From positions 62,001 to 126,000 of the forward strand of contig NZ_JAGEPF010000002.1 in assembly GCF_017573465.1 (NCBI RefSeq): a stretch of DNA of 64,000 nt. Direction: 5' to 3'. This stretch comes from Actinomadura violacea (lineage in GTDB: Bacteria; Actinomycetota; Actinomycetes; Streptosporangiales; Streptosporangiaceae). This document shows positions 1 to 8,831 of the stretch, piece after piece; the first letter of the stretch is position 1; each line of letters opens with the position of its first letter. The position numbers and the translations under genes were made by a program. The notes under the pieces are model-generated. The model was not told the DNA's origin, searched no databases, and worked only from the letters and a program-made list of their open reading frames with translations.

Positions 1-1
1 G

Positions 2-817
2 GGGGTCCTCGCCTACCAGATGCTGTGGGCGTCGGGGCTGACGGCGGCGCTGGTCCTCGGGTACGTGCTGTGGGCGACGCGGCGGCTGCTGCTCGTCCTG
101 CCGCTGGCCCTGGCGCTGGCGGCGACCGGCGGCGCGACGCTCGGCCTGCGCGACGCGGGCGGGACGGTCACGCCGGCGCCGGCGGCGCGGGTGTGCCGGG
201 AGTGGCCGCTGACCGTGTGCGTGCATCCGGCGCTGCGCGCGGCGCTGCCCTCGCTCATGAACGCCGTGACGCCGCTCGCGGCGCGGCTGAGCGGCACGCC
301 GGGCGCGTTCACCCGCGTCGAGCAGCTCCCGGACTGGCTGCCGGCCGGGGTGGCGGACGGCGTCGCCGGCATCCACCTCGACGAGGACCTGGCGCCCGGT
401 TACCAGGAGCGGGCCGTCCGGCAGATCAGGGACGGGCTGCTGAACGCGAGCGCGTGCGCGGCGCCCGGTCGGCCGCGCGGCTACGGCTCGCTGGTGGACG
501 CGTGGCTGCTCGGCGAGCAGCCGCCCGCGATCGGCGACGCGCGCGCGGCGCGGCGGTTCGCGTCCTGGGGCGACGAGCGGCGGCGCGTCTGGCTGCGCCG
601 GCACTTCGCCGGCTACCGGTCGTGCGCGCTGGGCCCGGCGGACTTCCGCCCGGCGCCCAGGCGGGTGCACCGGCAGCCGGGACGGGTGGCGCGCGACGCC
701 CACCGGGCCGTCCCTGCGCCGCCCCGCGCGGACGGGCCGTCCCCGCGCCTGGACGGGCCGTCCCCCCGTGTGACCGCGGCGGACCCCCGACCGGCCGCGG
801 TCACGCGGAAGCCGTGA
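2..817 (+). CDS. membrane protein, 5' end outside window
   Basis: The frame is open from the first bases, so the start lies upstream of the window and only the C-terminal part is seen. Hydrophobic stretches at about residues 8-25 and 30-45 look like the last membrane helices. A soluble part with several cysteines (VCREWPLTVCVHP) follows, then a long Pro/Arg-rich tail. It resembles C-terminal parts of large actinobacterial membrane proteins from ABC-2-like loci, but I cannot name a family. The tail from about residue 215 is low-complexity and repeats the phrase DGPSPR. The stop codon is 4 bp from the convergent DUF3817 gene. Confidence 0.6.
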   Translation, partial: GVLAYQMLWASGLTAALVLGYVLWATRRLLLVLPLALALAATGGATLGLRDAGGTVTPAPAARVCREWPLTVCVHPALRAALPSLMNAVTPLAARLSGTPGAFTRVEQLPDWLPAGVADGVAGIHLDEDLAPGYQERAVRQIRDGLLNASACAAPGRPRGYGSLVDAWLLGEQPPAIGDARAARRFASWGDERRRVWLRRHFAGYRSCALGPADFRPAPRRVHRQPGRVARDAHRAVPAPPRADGPSPRLDGPSPRVTAADPRPAAVTRKP

Positions 818-821
818 TCGC

Positions 822-1145
822 TCAGGCGCGTCCGGCGGGCTGCGGCTCGGCGCCGGCCGCGCCTGCCGGCTTGGCCCAGTTCCGCTCGACGAAGTACGGC
901 GCGACGGGCAGCACCGCGGCGACGAGCGCGAGGACGGTGCGCTTGAGCCCCCAGCCGAGCTTCTCGCCCGCGAAGAACGCCAGCCCGACGTAGCCGAGGA
1001 ACAGGATGCCGTGGATGGGCCCCATCACCTTGACGGCCACCGGCAGGTCCGCGCCGTACTTCAGCGGCATGGCGATGAGCAGCAGGACCAGGAAAGAGGT
1101 CGCCTCGGCGATGGAGACGACCCGGAAAGCGCGCACGATGTCCAC
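822..1145 (-). CDS. DUF3817 family small membrane protein
   Basis: This 107-residue protein starts at GTG. It has three hydrophobic segments (about 10-27, 38-58 and 68-86) and the family-like pattern AFRVVSIAEATSFLVLL followed by KVMGPIHGILFLGYV. Length and helix layout fit the DUF3817 family of actinobacterial integral membrane proteins, for which no biochemical role is known to me. The C-terminus is a short Ala/Pro tail. It is convergent with the upstream membrane protein and divergent from the DUF2127-like gene; the 127 bp between start codons should carry both promoters. Confidence 0.75.
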   Translation of the reverse strand: MDIVRAFRVVSIAEATSFLVLLLIAMPLKYGADLPVAVKVMGPIHGILFLGYVGLAFFAGEKLGWGLKRTVLALVAAVLPVAPYFVERNWAKPAGAAGAEPQPAGRA

Positions 1146-1272
1146 GAACCGCTCAACGCCCCGCCGCCGTTCCCGGTTTCGGCCATGGCTATGGCCCTGC
1201 TCACAACGCCCTCAGGGACCGTTACCAAGATGGGACGACATGTCGGCCGCCCGACCGCTCTAAGGTGTCCGG

Positions 1273-2070
1273 GTGGACTGGAGCCTGCTGACCTGTGCGC
1301 GCAAGGGGCACGTCACCTATGCCCCCGACGAGGTGCCGCTGCGCGAGCGGCTGATGGTGGCGTCGCCCGTCGGGGAGGCGTGGCGGTGCCTGCGCTGCGG
1401 CGCGTACGTGCACGGCGAGCCGCACGGCTCCGGCCCGGCCGAGCGGGCGCCGCTGGTGAAGCGGGGCAAGGAGCTGCGCGACGCCTTCATCATGCGGTTC
1501 TTCGCGGTGGAGCGGCTGATCCGCGGGCTGATCGTGGCGGTGGCGGCGTACGGGGTGTGGCGGTTCGCGCAGAGCCGCGGCTCCATCGAGGAGGTCTTCG
1601 AGAAGGAGATCCCGCTGCTGCGGCCGATCGCCAAGCAGTTCGGCTGGGACCTGGACCACTCCAAGGTCGTCACCTCGATCCGGCACGTGTTCGGGCTGGA
1701 GGAGAAGACGCTGCGCTGGCTCGCGATCGGGCTGCTGGTGTACGCGGCGATCGAGATCATCGAGGCGGTCGGGCTGTGGCTGCTGAAGCGGTGGGGCGAG
1801 TACTTCGCGGTCGTCGCGACGTGCTTCGGCCTGCCGGTGGAGATCTACGAGCTGTCCGAGAAGGTCACCGTGCTGCGGATCGGCGCGCTGGCCATCAACA
1901 TCGGTCTGATCGTCTACATCATCGTCACCAAACGGCTGTTCGGCGTGCGCGGCGGTCGGGCCGCCCACGAGGCGCATCTGCGCAGCGAGTCGCTGATGGA
2001 GGTGGAGCACGCGGCGGACGATCCGGACGTCGCGCGCACGCCGCGTCCGGCCGCGGAGTCGCCGGGATGA
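1273..2070 (+). CDS. DUF2127-like membrane protein
   Basis: 265 residues from a GTG start. The N-terminus (CARKGHVTYAP...WRCLRCGAYV) holds a CxxC pair and an earlier Cys/His, which may bind zinc. Residues about 75-95, 135-155, 165-185 and 195-215 are hydrophobic, with IEIIEAVGLWLLKRWGEYFAVVAT typical of the DUF2127 membrane domain. The tail after residue 225 is charged and soluble. Function is unknown. It ends just before the DUF4230 gene, so the two are probably cotranscribed. Confidence 0.7.
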   Translation: MDWSLLTCARKGHVTYAPDEVPLRERLMVASPVGEAWRCLRCGAYVHGEPHGSGPAERAPLVKRGKELRDAFIMRFFAVERLIRGLIVAVAAYGVWRFAQSRGSIEEVFEKEIPLLRPIAKQFGWDLDHSKVVTSIRHVFGLEEKTLRWLAIGLLVYAAIEIIEAVGLWLLKRWGEYFAVVATCFGLPVEIYELSEKVTVLRIGALAINIGLIVYIIVTKRLFGVRGGRAAHEAHLRSESLMEVEHAADDPDVARTPRPAAESPG

Positions 2071-2105
2071 GGTGAGTGGGCGGTAAGTCCGGGAATGTGG
2101 GGAGC

Positions 2106-2801
2106 ATGCCGAAGAACGACGCGGCCCGCGAGCCCGCCCCCCAGCGCGTGCGACCCGTCCCCCGGCGCGGTGCCCTCACCGGTCTCGTGCTCGTCGTGGC
2201 GACCGTCGTGGTCGTCCTCGTCGGGCAGCGGGTCCTGCACGGCCTCCCGCACTGGATGAACCCGTTCCACGAGGAGACCAAGGACCGCAGCGGCCCGGTG
2301 CTGCTGCAGTCGATCCGCGACCTGAACCGCTACGAGGCCGCCAGCGGCAACTTCCAGGTCGTCGTCGACCTGGAGAAGGACGCGAAGTTCCTGCCGTCCT
2401 CGCTGCGCGGCAAGCGCACCCTGTTCGTGGGCAACGGCTCCGTCGACGCCTACGTGGACTTCTCCGCCGTCGGCTCCGGCGCGGTGAAGGTGAACTCCGA
2501 CCGGACGGCGGCGATCATCTCGCTGCCGCACGCCCGATTGGAGCCGACGAACCTCGACACCAAGCGCAGCTACGTCTACGCGACCGAGCGCGGCCTGTTC
2601 GACCGGTTCGGCGACTTCTTCAGCAGCAACCCCGACAACCAGCAGCAGCTGTACGTCCTGGCGAGCCAGAAGATCCAGACGGCGGCGCAGCAGAGCAGGC
2701 TCGCCGCCCAGGCGGACGCCAACACCAAGCGGATGCTGGAGAACATGCTGAGGGCGCTGGGCTTCAAGACGGTCACCGTCCAGCAGCCCAACGCCCAGTA
2801 A
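2106..2801 (+). CDS. DUF4230 domain protein, membrane-anchored
   Basis: An N-terminal membrane helix (GLVLVVATVVVVLVGQRVL) follows a positively charged Pro/Arg-rich tail. The rest matches the DUF4230 pattern: a beta-rich section (FQVVVDLEKDAKFLP...LFVGNGSVDAYVDFSAV) and a C-terminal amphipathic helix of Gln/Ala-rich sequence. The domain is probably extracytoplasmic; function unknown. I chose the ATG at 2106. An in-frame GTG at 2076 would add ten residues, and neither has a clear ribosome binding site. The gene lies directly downstream of the DUF2127-like gene and is convergent with the thiolase, with a hairpin between. Confidence 0.75.
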   Translation: MPKNDAAREPAPQRVRPVPRRGALTGLVLVVATVVVVLVGQRVLHGLPHWMNPFHEETKDRSGPVLLQSIRDLNRYEAASGNFQVVVDLEKDAKFLPSSLRGKRTLFVGNGSVDAYVDFSAVGSGAVKVNSDRTAAIISLPHARLEPTNLDTKRSYVYATERGLFDRFGDFFSSNPDNQQQLYVLASQKIQTAAQQSRLAAQADANTKRMLENMLRALGFKTVTVQQPNAQ

Positions 2802-2814
2802 GCCCGCGACCAGC

Positions 2815-2843
2815 GCCGAGCAGCCTGCTCAGGGGTGCTCGGC
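2815..2843. terminator. hairpin between convergent genes
   Basis: GCCGAGCA pairs with TGCTCGGC across a 13-nt loop. It lies between the stop codons of the plus-strand DUF4230 gene and the minus-strand thiolase and has no T-run, as is usual in high-GC actinomycetes. It could serve both strands. Confidence 0.5.
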
Positions 2844-2853
2844 CCGTCCGGCG

Positions 2854-4044
2854 TTACGCGTTCGGGACGCGCAGGATCAGCGCGTCGCCCTGGCCGCCGC
2901 CGCCGCACAGGCCGGCCGCGCCGACGCCGCCGCCGCGGCGCTTGAGCTCGTAGGCGAGGTGCAGCGCGATGCGGGCGCCGGACATGCCGACCGGGTGGCC
3001 GAGCGCGATGGCGCCGCCGTTGACGTTGACCTTCTCGGGGCCGGCGCCGAGGTCGCGCATCGACTGGATGCCGACCGAGGCGAACGCCTCGTTGATCTCG
3101 ATGAGGTCGAGGTCGTCGACGGTCAGGCCCTCCTTGCCGAGGGCGTGCTTGATGGCGTTGGACGGCTGGGACTGCAGCGAGTTGTCCGGGCCGGCGACGT
3201 TGCCGTGCGCGCCGATCTCGGCGAGCCAGGTGAGGCCGAGCTCCTCGGCCTTCGCCTTGGACATCACGACGACGGCGGCGGCGCCGTCGGAGATCTGCGA
3301 GGACGAGCCGGCGGTGATCGTCCCGTCCTTGCTGAACGCGGGGCGCAGCCGCGCGAGCGACTCGGCGGTGGTGTCGGCGCGCACGCCCTCGTCCTTGGCG
3401 AACACGATCGGGTCGCCCTTGCGCTGCGGGATCTCGACCGGGGCGATCTCGTCGTCGAAGACGCCGTTCTTGATGGCCGCGGCGGCGCGCTGGTGCGAGC
3501 GCGCGGAGAACTCGTCCTGCTCCTCGCGGGAGATGCCGAGCCTGGCGTTGTGGTGCTCGGTGGACTCGCCCATCGCGATGCCGTCGAACGCGTCGGTCAG
3601 CGCGTCGTAGGCCATGTGGTCGAGGACCTCGATCGAGCCGTACTTGTAGCCGGCCCGGGACTTCGGCAGCAGGTGCGGGGCCTGCGTCATCGACTCCATG
3701 CCGCCCGCGACGACGATGTCGAACTCGCCGGCCCGGATGAGCTGGTCGGCGAGCGCGATCGCGTCCAGCCCGGACAGGCAGACCTTGTTGATCGTGATGG
3801 ACGGGACGTTCATCGGGATGCCGGCCTTGACCGCCGCCTGCCGGGACGGGATCTGCCCCGCGCCCGCCTGCAGGACCTGCCCGAGGATCACGTACTGCAC
3901 CTGGTCGCCGGTGACGCCGGCCCGCTCCAGCGCCGCCTTGATCGCGTGGGCGCCGAGGTCGGCGGCGGAGAAGTCCTTCAGCGCGCCCTGCAGGCGCCCC
4001 ACGGGGGTGCGCGCTCCGGCGACGATCACGGACGTGGCGGTCAT
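2854..4044 (-). CDS. acetyl-CoA C-acetyltransferase (thiolase)
   Basis: A 396-residue thiolase II-type enzyme that condenses two acetyl-CoA to acetoacetyl-CoA or the reverse. The nucleophile Cys89 sits in NKVCLSG, the histidine motif GHPVGMSG has His350, and the second catalytic Cys380 lies in [17 protein letters not shown] is the usual oxyanion/CoA region. The ATG at 4044 is chosen because a GGAGG lies just upstream; an in-frame extension to 4179 would have no such site and would run into the epimerase promoter. It is divergent from methylmalonyl-CoA epimerase, as I recall for S. coelicolor SCO5398-5399, suggesting a joint role in short-chain acyl-CoA supply. Confidence 0.93.
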   Translation of the reverse strand: MTATSVIVAGARTPVGRLQGALKDFSAADLGAHAIKAALERAGVTGDQVQYVILGQVLQAGAGQIPSRQAAVKAGIPMNVPSITINKVCLSGLDAIALADQLIRAGEFDIVVAGGMESMTQAPHLLPKSRAGYKYGSIEVLDHMAYDALTDAFDGIAMGESTEHHNARLGISREEQDEFSARSHQRAAAAIKNGVFDDEIAPVEIPQRKGDPIVFAKDEGVRADTTAESLARLRPAFSKDGTITAGSSSQISDGAAAVVVMSKAKAEELGLTWLAEIGAHGNVAGPDNSLQSQPSNAIKHALGKEGLTVDDLDLIEINEAFASVGIQSMRDLGAGPEKVNVNGGAIALGHPVGMSGARIALHLAYELKRRGGGVGAAGLCGGGGQGDALILRVPNA

Positions 4045-4150
4045 GAGGGGGCCTCCAGGATGGTGCTGCGGCGACGTTTGCCACCATACCCAGGGAAGCG
4101 GCGCACGCAGCCGTTCGCCCCCGTCTGGCCGTCCATAGGGAGAAAGACCC

Positions 4151-4573
4151 ATGCTGACCCGTATCGACCACATCGGCATCGCCTGTCACGACCTGGAGGC
4201 GACCGTCGAGTTCTACAAGGCGACCTACGGCTTCACCGACGCGCACTTCGAGGTGAACGAGGAGCAGGGCGTCCGGGAGTGCATGCTCAAGATCAACGAG
4301 ACCGGCGACGGCGCGGCCAGCTACCTGCAGCTGATCGAGCCGATCCGGGACGACTCGGCCGTCGCCAAGTGGCTGGCGAAGAACGGCGAGGGGGTGCACC
4401 ACATCGCGTTCGGCACCGACCGGGCCGTCGCGGACGAGTCCGCGGAGATCGCGGGCAGGGGCGTCCGGGTGCTGTACGACGCGCCGAGGAACGGCTCGAT
4501 GGGGTCCTTGATCAACTTTTTGCACCCGAAGGACTGCCACGGCGTGCTGACGGAGCTCGTCCAGAAGGCCTAG
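4151..4573 (+). CDS. mce: methylmalonyl-CoA epimerase
   Basis: A 140-residue vicinal-oxygen-chelate protein that interconverts (R)- and (S)-methylmalonyl-CoA between propionyl-CoA carboxylase and the B12-dependent mutase. It begins [14 protein letters not shown], and the metal ligands expected for the family are present: His7, Gln60 in SYLQLIEP, one of the paired histidines in GVHHIAFG, and Glu near the C-terminus in VLTELVQ. GAGAAAGA precedes the ATG. The cobalamin adenosyltransferase at 33.4 kb would supply the mutase cofactor, although it is not adjacent. Confidence 0.92.
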   Translation: MLTRIDHIGIACHDLEATVEFYKATYGFTDAHFEVNEEQGVRECMLKINETGDGAASYLQLIEPIRDDSAVAKWLAKNGEGVHHIAFGTDRAVADESAEIAGRGVRVLYDAPRNGSMGSLINFLHPKDCHGVLTELVQKA

Positions 4574-4942
4574 CGGGCGGCCGCGGGGGCCGCGCGGTCC
4601 GGCGGGACGGGGCGCGGCGCGGGCGCGATCGGATCGTGACGTGTTCGATATCACCTCGGGGGGCGGCGGGGTGCAAGACCGCCGCTCTGTGAGCATTCGG
4701 ACACATCTGGTGCATTTGCGGCCCCCGTACCTGGGCACCTGGGGCACCGGACGCCGTAACCGCAAACTGGGACAAACCACGCAGCGCGTCAAGATGAGCC
4801 CCCAACACGGCAGTGTCCGGAGTACGCTTCATCCACCGGAAGAGGTCTGGGGCACTGCGCACGTTCATGGCGCCCGTTCATGCCAGGCGATCAACCGGTC
4901 CCCGGAACCACCCGTAGCCCCGTCACATCAGGATTGAGCCCT
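4574..4942 (+). promoter_or_regulatory. 369-bp gene-free leader of the coiled-coil gene
   Basis: No convincing gene here. A 98-codon frame at 4641-4937 has no ribosome binding site and atypical composition. The long spacer before the Scy/FilP-like gene probably holds its promoter; I see no sigma-70 pair I trust. A small palindrome ACACGGCAGTGT lies near 4806-4817. The last bases before the ATG carry TCAGGA, a weak ribosome binding site. Confidence 0.35.
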
Positions 4943-6286
4943 ATGCAGTCCGACATCGACGCCCAGCTCAGCAACTTCTTCGAGGACACGCCCCCGCGCG
5001 ATTTCGACGTGGTGCTCCGTGGCTACGACCGGCACCAGGTCGACGAGCACATCAAACAGCTCGAGAACGAGGGCCGGCAGGCACGCGAGCAGTCCCAGGC
5101 CCTGCAGCGGGAGCTGTCGGACGCCCACCGCCAGCTGCAGGAGCAGGAACGTCCCACCTACTCCGGTCTCGGTGCCCGCATCGAGCAGTTGCTGCGGCTC
5201 GCCGAGGAGCAGGCCACCGAACTCGTCCAGGCCGCCCGGTCCGAGGCCAACGAGATCAAGGCCGCCGCGAAGGTCGACGCCGCCGAGCAGCGCGCCACCG
5301 CCGAGAACGACGCCGCCGAGCTGCGCGCCACCGCCCAGCGCGAGGGCGACGACATGCGGCAGTCCGCCGAGCGCGAGGCCGAGGAGGTGCGCACCTCCGC
5401 CCGCCGCGAGGCCGACGAGCTGACCTCCACGACCGAGCGCGAGGTCGCCAAGCTGCGCGCCACCGCCGACCACGAGGTCGCCGAGAAGCGCGCCGCCGCC
5501 GAGCGCGAGATCGCCAAGCTGCGCACCACCACCGAGCGCGAGGTCGCGCAGCTGCGCGCGTCCACCAAGCGCGAGCGCGACGAGATCCTCACGACCGCCA
5601 AGCGGCAGGCCGACGAGATGCGCGCGCAGGCGCAGCGCATCCTGGAGGAGAGCGAGGCGCAGCGGGCGCAGGCCGAGGCCGAGTTCGAGATCCAGCTGGC
5701 CGCCCGCCGCGAGGAGGCCGACCGGCAGGACGCCGAGCGGCACGCCGCCGCGCAGGCCGCCACGCAGAAGCTGGTCGCCGAGGCCGAGCAGCGCGCCGCG
5801 TCCGCCGAGCAGCGCGCCGCCAAGGCCACCCAGCAGGCCGAGCAGACGCGGCGCGAGGCCGACTCGCACGCCAAGCAGCTCATGGCCAACGCCCGCAAGA
5901 ACTCCGACAACGTCATCGCCGAGGCCAAGTCGCAGGCCGAGCAGCTGCTCGCCGAGACCAAGGCCGAGGCCGACCGCGTCCGCACCGCCGCGCAGCGCCA
6001 GGTCGACGAGCTGACCCGGCAGCGCGACAGCATCACCAGCCACCTCAACCAGCTGCGCCAGCTCATCGGCGGCGTCGCCCCGGCGATGGGCGGCGGCGAG
6101 CCCGAGCTGGCCGCGCCGCCGGAGAAGGCGGCCATCCCGGCCGCCGAGCCGAAGCCGGCCCCGGCGCAGCAGCAGGCCCAGCCCAAGCAGCAGCCCGCCC
6201 AGCCCGCCGGCAAGGCCGCGCCGGCCAAGCAGGCCCCCCAGGGCAAGAAGTCCGACGAGGACGACGAGGACTGGTGGCAGGAGTGA
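4943..6286 (+). CDS. Scy/FilP/DivIVA-like coiled-coil polarity protein
   Basis: 447 residues. The N-terminus contains the DivIVA-like signature FDVVLRGYDRHQVDEHI, a predicted membrane/pole-targeting segment. Then comes a long coiled coil. Residues about 110-235 are made of consecutive 11-residue units such as EREVAKLRATA and EREIAKLRTTT, a hendecad pattern seen in bacterial intermediate-filament-like proteins. The C-terminus is Pro/Ala/Gln-rich and ends DEDDEDWWQE. Its place downstream of mce matches Streptomyces scy/filP, which organise tip growth; here I see one gene rather than two. The ATG at 4943 is preferred over 4880 because the DivIVA motif then sits at the expected distance from the start. 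Confidence 0.85.
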   Translation: MQSDIDAQLSNFFEDTPPRDFDVVLRGYDRHQVDEHIKQLENEGRQAREQSQALQRELSDAHRQLQEQERPTYSGLGARIEQLLRLAEEQATELVQAARSEANEIKAAAKVDAAEQRATAENDAAELRATAQREGDDMRQSAEREAEEVRTSARREADELTSTTEREVAKLRATADHEVAEKRAAAEREIAKLRTTTEREVAQLRASTKRERDEILTTAKRQADEMRAQAQRILEESEAQRAQAEAEFEIQLAARREEADRQDAERHAAAQAATQKLVAEAEQRAASAEQRAAKATQQAEQTRREADSHAKQLMANARKNSDNVIAEAKSQAEQLLAETKAEADRVRTAAQRQVDELTRQRDSITSHLNQLRQLIGGVAPAMGGGEPELAAPPEKAAIPAAEPKPAPAQQQAQPKQQPAQPAGKAAPAKQAPQGKKSDEDDEDWWQE

Positions 6287-6287
6287 C

Positions 6288-6354
6288 CCGCCGGGCCGGC
6301 TGACGGCCCGGCGGCGCGCGACGGAGAGCCCGGAGGCGGAAACGTCTCCGGGCT
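6288..6354 (+). terminator. double hairpin terminator
   Basis: The first hairpin begins 1 bp after the stop codon with 11-bp perfect arms CCGCCGGGCCG/CGGCCCGGCGG (6288-6314). The second is AGCCCGGAG with CTCCGGGCT (6327-6354), followed by TTCC. Together they probably end transcription of the coiled-coil gene. Confidence 0.7.
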
Positions 6355-6441
6355 TTCCGTCGTCTACCCCCTAACGCGTGGTCGGCGGCCCCCCGGTCCG
6401 GACCCGTGGACGACGACGGCAGGATGGCGAAGGAGAGCGGC

Positions 6442-7902
6442 GTGGCCGACGACACCCCCAGCGAGGACCGGCAGGACACGGCCCCCGGGAAGGGACGCAC
6501 CGGCACCGCCGGCAAGGTCCCCGCGCCCGCGCCGCCGGCCGATACCTCCGAAGCCGGAACCGCCGACGGCGAGAAGGCCGCCAACGACGACGCTGGGGGC
6601 GGCGAGAGCGAGGGCGCGGTGGCGCCGAGCGGGGCGCTCGTTCCGGAGGCCCTGGACGAGAAGCTCGCCGAGGAGCCCGCCGGGGAGCTCGACCCCGCCA
6701 CCGGCGGCCCGCGGACGCGCCCGGCGGACGACGAGCCGGCCGACCACTGGTCCCCCGCGCCCGGCGGCGAGGCGCCCGACCCGCAGGCCCCCGACCCCGC
6801 GCACGACGTGGAGCAGCGCCGCCGCGAGGCGGGCGTGAACCCGCTGTTCCCGTTCGGCCGGCCCGGGCAGCCGCTCGGCCGCGCCCACCCGTTCGTGTTC
6901 GGGTTCACCGCCGCGCTCGGCGTGATCACCGCGTGGATGCTGGTGAAGGCGGCCACGAACGCCAAGTCGGTGCTCGTGATGATCGTCGTCGCGATGTTCC
7001 TCGCGGTCGGCCTGAACCCGGCGGTGGAGCGGCTGCGCCGGTTCGGGCTGCCGCGCGGCGCCGCGGTCGGGACGGTGTTCCTGATCGTGATCCTGTTCTT
7101 CGCGGGGTTCGTCGCTTCGCTCGTCCAGCCGGTCACCGAGCAGGTCACCGAGCTGCGGCACAGCATCCCCGACTTCGTGAACCAGCTGCAGAACAACACG
7201 ACGCTGGCGGACTGGGACAAGCGCTACGGGCTGCTCGACCGCGCGGAGAAGGCCGTGAACAGCCCGGGGTTCCAGAACGGGCTGACCGACACCGCCACCG
7301 GCATCGGCAAGGTCGCGATCAACGGCGTCTTCCAGACGATCACGATCCTGATCCTGACGCTGTACTTCATGAGCTCGCTGCCGCAGATCAAGACGTTCTT
7401 CTACCAGCTCGCTCCGCGCTCCCGGCGGGCCCGCGTCGCGCTGCTCGGCGACGAGATCCTGGACCGGATCGGCGGGTACGTCGCCGGCCAGTTCACGATC
7501 GCGTTCATCGCGGGGCTGTGCTCGTACATCTTCCTGTCGATCCTCGGCGTGAAGTACGCGCTGGCGCTGGCGCTGATCGTCGCGGTGACCGACCTCGTGC
7601 CGCTGATCGGCGCGACGATCGGCGCGGTGATCGTCTGCCTGGTGGCGTTCCTGACCGGCACGACCACCGACCTCATCGTCTGCGTCGTCTTCTACGTGGT
7701 CTACCAGCAGGTCGAGAACTACCTGGTGTACCCGCGGGTGATGAAGCGGACGGTCGACGTCCAGCCGGCGGTGACGATCGTCGCGGCGCTGGTCGGCGCG
7801 GCGCTGCTCGGCGTCGTCGGGGCGCTGCTGGCGATCCCGACGGCGGCGGCGATCTCGCTGCTGATCCGCGAGGTGGTCCTGCCGAGGCAGGAAACGCTCT
7901 GA
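6442..7902 (+). CDS. AI-2E family transporter (PF01594-like)
   Basis: The first ~130 residues are acidic, Pro/Ala-rich and disordered. They are followed by about eight hydrophobic segments in the order expected for the AI-2E/PerM exporter family, starting at HPFVFGFTAALGVITAWML and including the conserved GGYVAGQFTIAFIAGL and DLVPLIGATIGAV. Family members export small molecules or ions; the substrate here is not known. I prefer the GTG at 6442, which has AAGGAG six bases upstream. ATG 6424 or GTG 6406 would add six or twelve residues. Confidence 0.85.
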   Translation: MADDTPSEDRQDTAPGKGRTGTAGKVPAPAPPADTSEAGTADGEKAANDDAGGGESEGAVAPSGALVPEALDEKLAEEPAGELDPATGGPRTRPADDEPADHWSPAPGGEAPDPQAPDPAHDVEQRRREAGVNPLFPFGRPGQPLGRAHPFVFGFTAALGVITAWMLVKAATNAKSVLVMIVVAMFLAVGLNPAVERLRRFGLPRGAAVGTVFLIVILFFAGFVASLVQPVTEQVTELRHSIPDFVNQLQNNTTLADWDKRYGLLDRAEKAVNSPGFQNGLTDTATGIGKVAINGVFQTITILILTLYFMSSLPQIKTFFYQLAPRSRRARVALLGDEILDRIGGYVAGQFTIAFIAGLCSYIFLSILGVKYALALALIVAVTDLVPLIGATIGAVIVCLVAFLTGTTTDLIVCVVFYVVYQQVENYLVYPRVMKRTVDVQPAVTIVAALVGAALLGVVGALLAIPTAAAISLLIREVVLPRQETL

Positions 7903-7923
7903 GCCGTTCCGGGCCGCCCGGCG

Positions 7924-8715
7924 TCAGCCGGTGGTGCGGGCCAGCGCGGCGGCGAACTCGGCGACGGCCTGGTTGAACAGGTCGGGCTGCTCGACGGCGC
8001 ACAGGTGCCCGGCGCGCGGGATGACGAGCAGCTCGGCGTTCGGCAGGGCGTCGGCCATGGCGCGCGCCTCGTCCTCGGTGGCGATGGTGTCCTCGTCGCC
8101 GGCCATCACCAGCGCGGGCACCTTGAGGCCGCGCAGCGTCTCGAACGCGTCGGGGCGCGCGGCCATCGCGCGCTGCGCCCACGCGGCGGCGGGCGGCGGC
8201 GTCGCCTGGACGAGGCCGCGGACGCGCCCGTAGACGAGGGCGCGCTGGCGGTAGGTGGTGGGCCCGACGAGGCCGGGCAGCACCTCGTCCAGCAGGACCT
8301 GGACGGTGCCGTCGCGGTCGATCGCGTCGGCCTGCCGGAGCCGGTTCTCGCGCGCCGCGGGGGTGTCGGCGCCGGCGCGGGTGGAGGCGAGGACGACGCC
8401 GAGGACGAGGTCGGGGTGGCGGCGGCACAGCGCCATCGCGACGTACCCGCCCATGGACAGGCCGCCGACGACGGCGCGCCGCACGCCGATGCCGCGGAAC
8501 AGGTGCGCGACGTCGTCGGCCATCGCGTCGACCGAGGGCTCGTCGCCGCCGAGCCGCGACCCGCCGAACCCGCGCAGGTCGGGGGTGATGACGCGGAACC
8601 GGTTCGCCAGGCCCTGCCGCTGCTCGAGCCACATCGCGGAGGACAGCGGGAAGGCGTGCAGCAGGACGAGGGGTGTCCCCGTTCCGACGTCCCTGGCGTA
8701 CAGCTGCACGGTCAT
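7924..8715 (-). CDS. alpha/beta hydrolase
   Basis: 263 residues with the alpha/beta hydrolase fold. LVLLHAFPLSSAMW carries the oxyanion-hole HAF. The nucleophile elbow is GGLSMGG (Ser), followed by an Asp in AGDEDTIA and a His in RAGHLCAVEQP. It is closest in look to 3-oxoadipate enol-lactonase/haloperoxidase-type hydrolases, but no pathway genes are adjacent, so the substrate is open. The ATG at 8715 (MTVQLYARD) is preferred over an upstream in-frame extension because the homology starts here. Convergent with the AI-2E transporter gene. Confidence 0.85.
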   Translation of the reverse strand: MTVQLYARDVGTGTPLVLLHAFPLSSAMWLEQRQGLANRFRVITPDLRGFGGSRLGGDEPSVDAMADDVAHLFRGIGVRRAVVGGLSMGGYVAMALCRRHPDLVLGVVLASTRAGADTPAARENRLRQADAIDRDGTVQVLLDEVLPGLVGPTTYRQRALVYGRVRGLVQATPPPAAAWAQRAMAARPDAFETLRGLKVPALVMAGDEDTIATEDEARAMADALPNAELLVIPRAGHLCAVEQPDLFNQAVAEFAAALARTTG

Positions 8716-8831
8716 CCGGTTCCCTCGCGTCCGCGTCCGTGGAACACCGCCGCGTTCGCACGGCGGTCGGACCATCGTTACCCGCTATCGGGGGCGGTGG
8801 GACGGGAGTGGCCGCGATCGGCCGCGAGCGT

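Noticed and set aside
4641-4937. 98-codon frame before the coiled-coil gene
   Set aside because: No ribosome binding site, mixed composition without domain pattern, and it covers the likely promoter.
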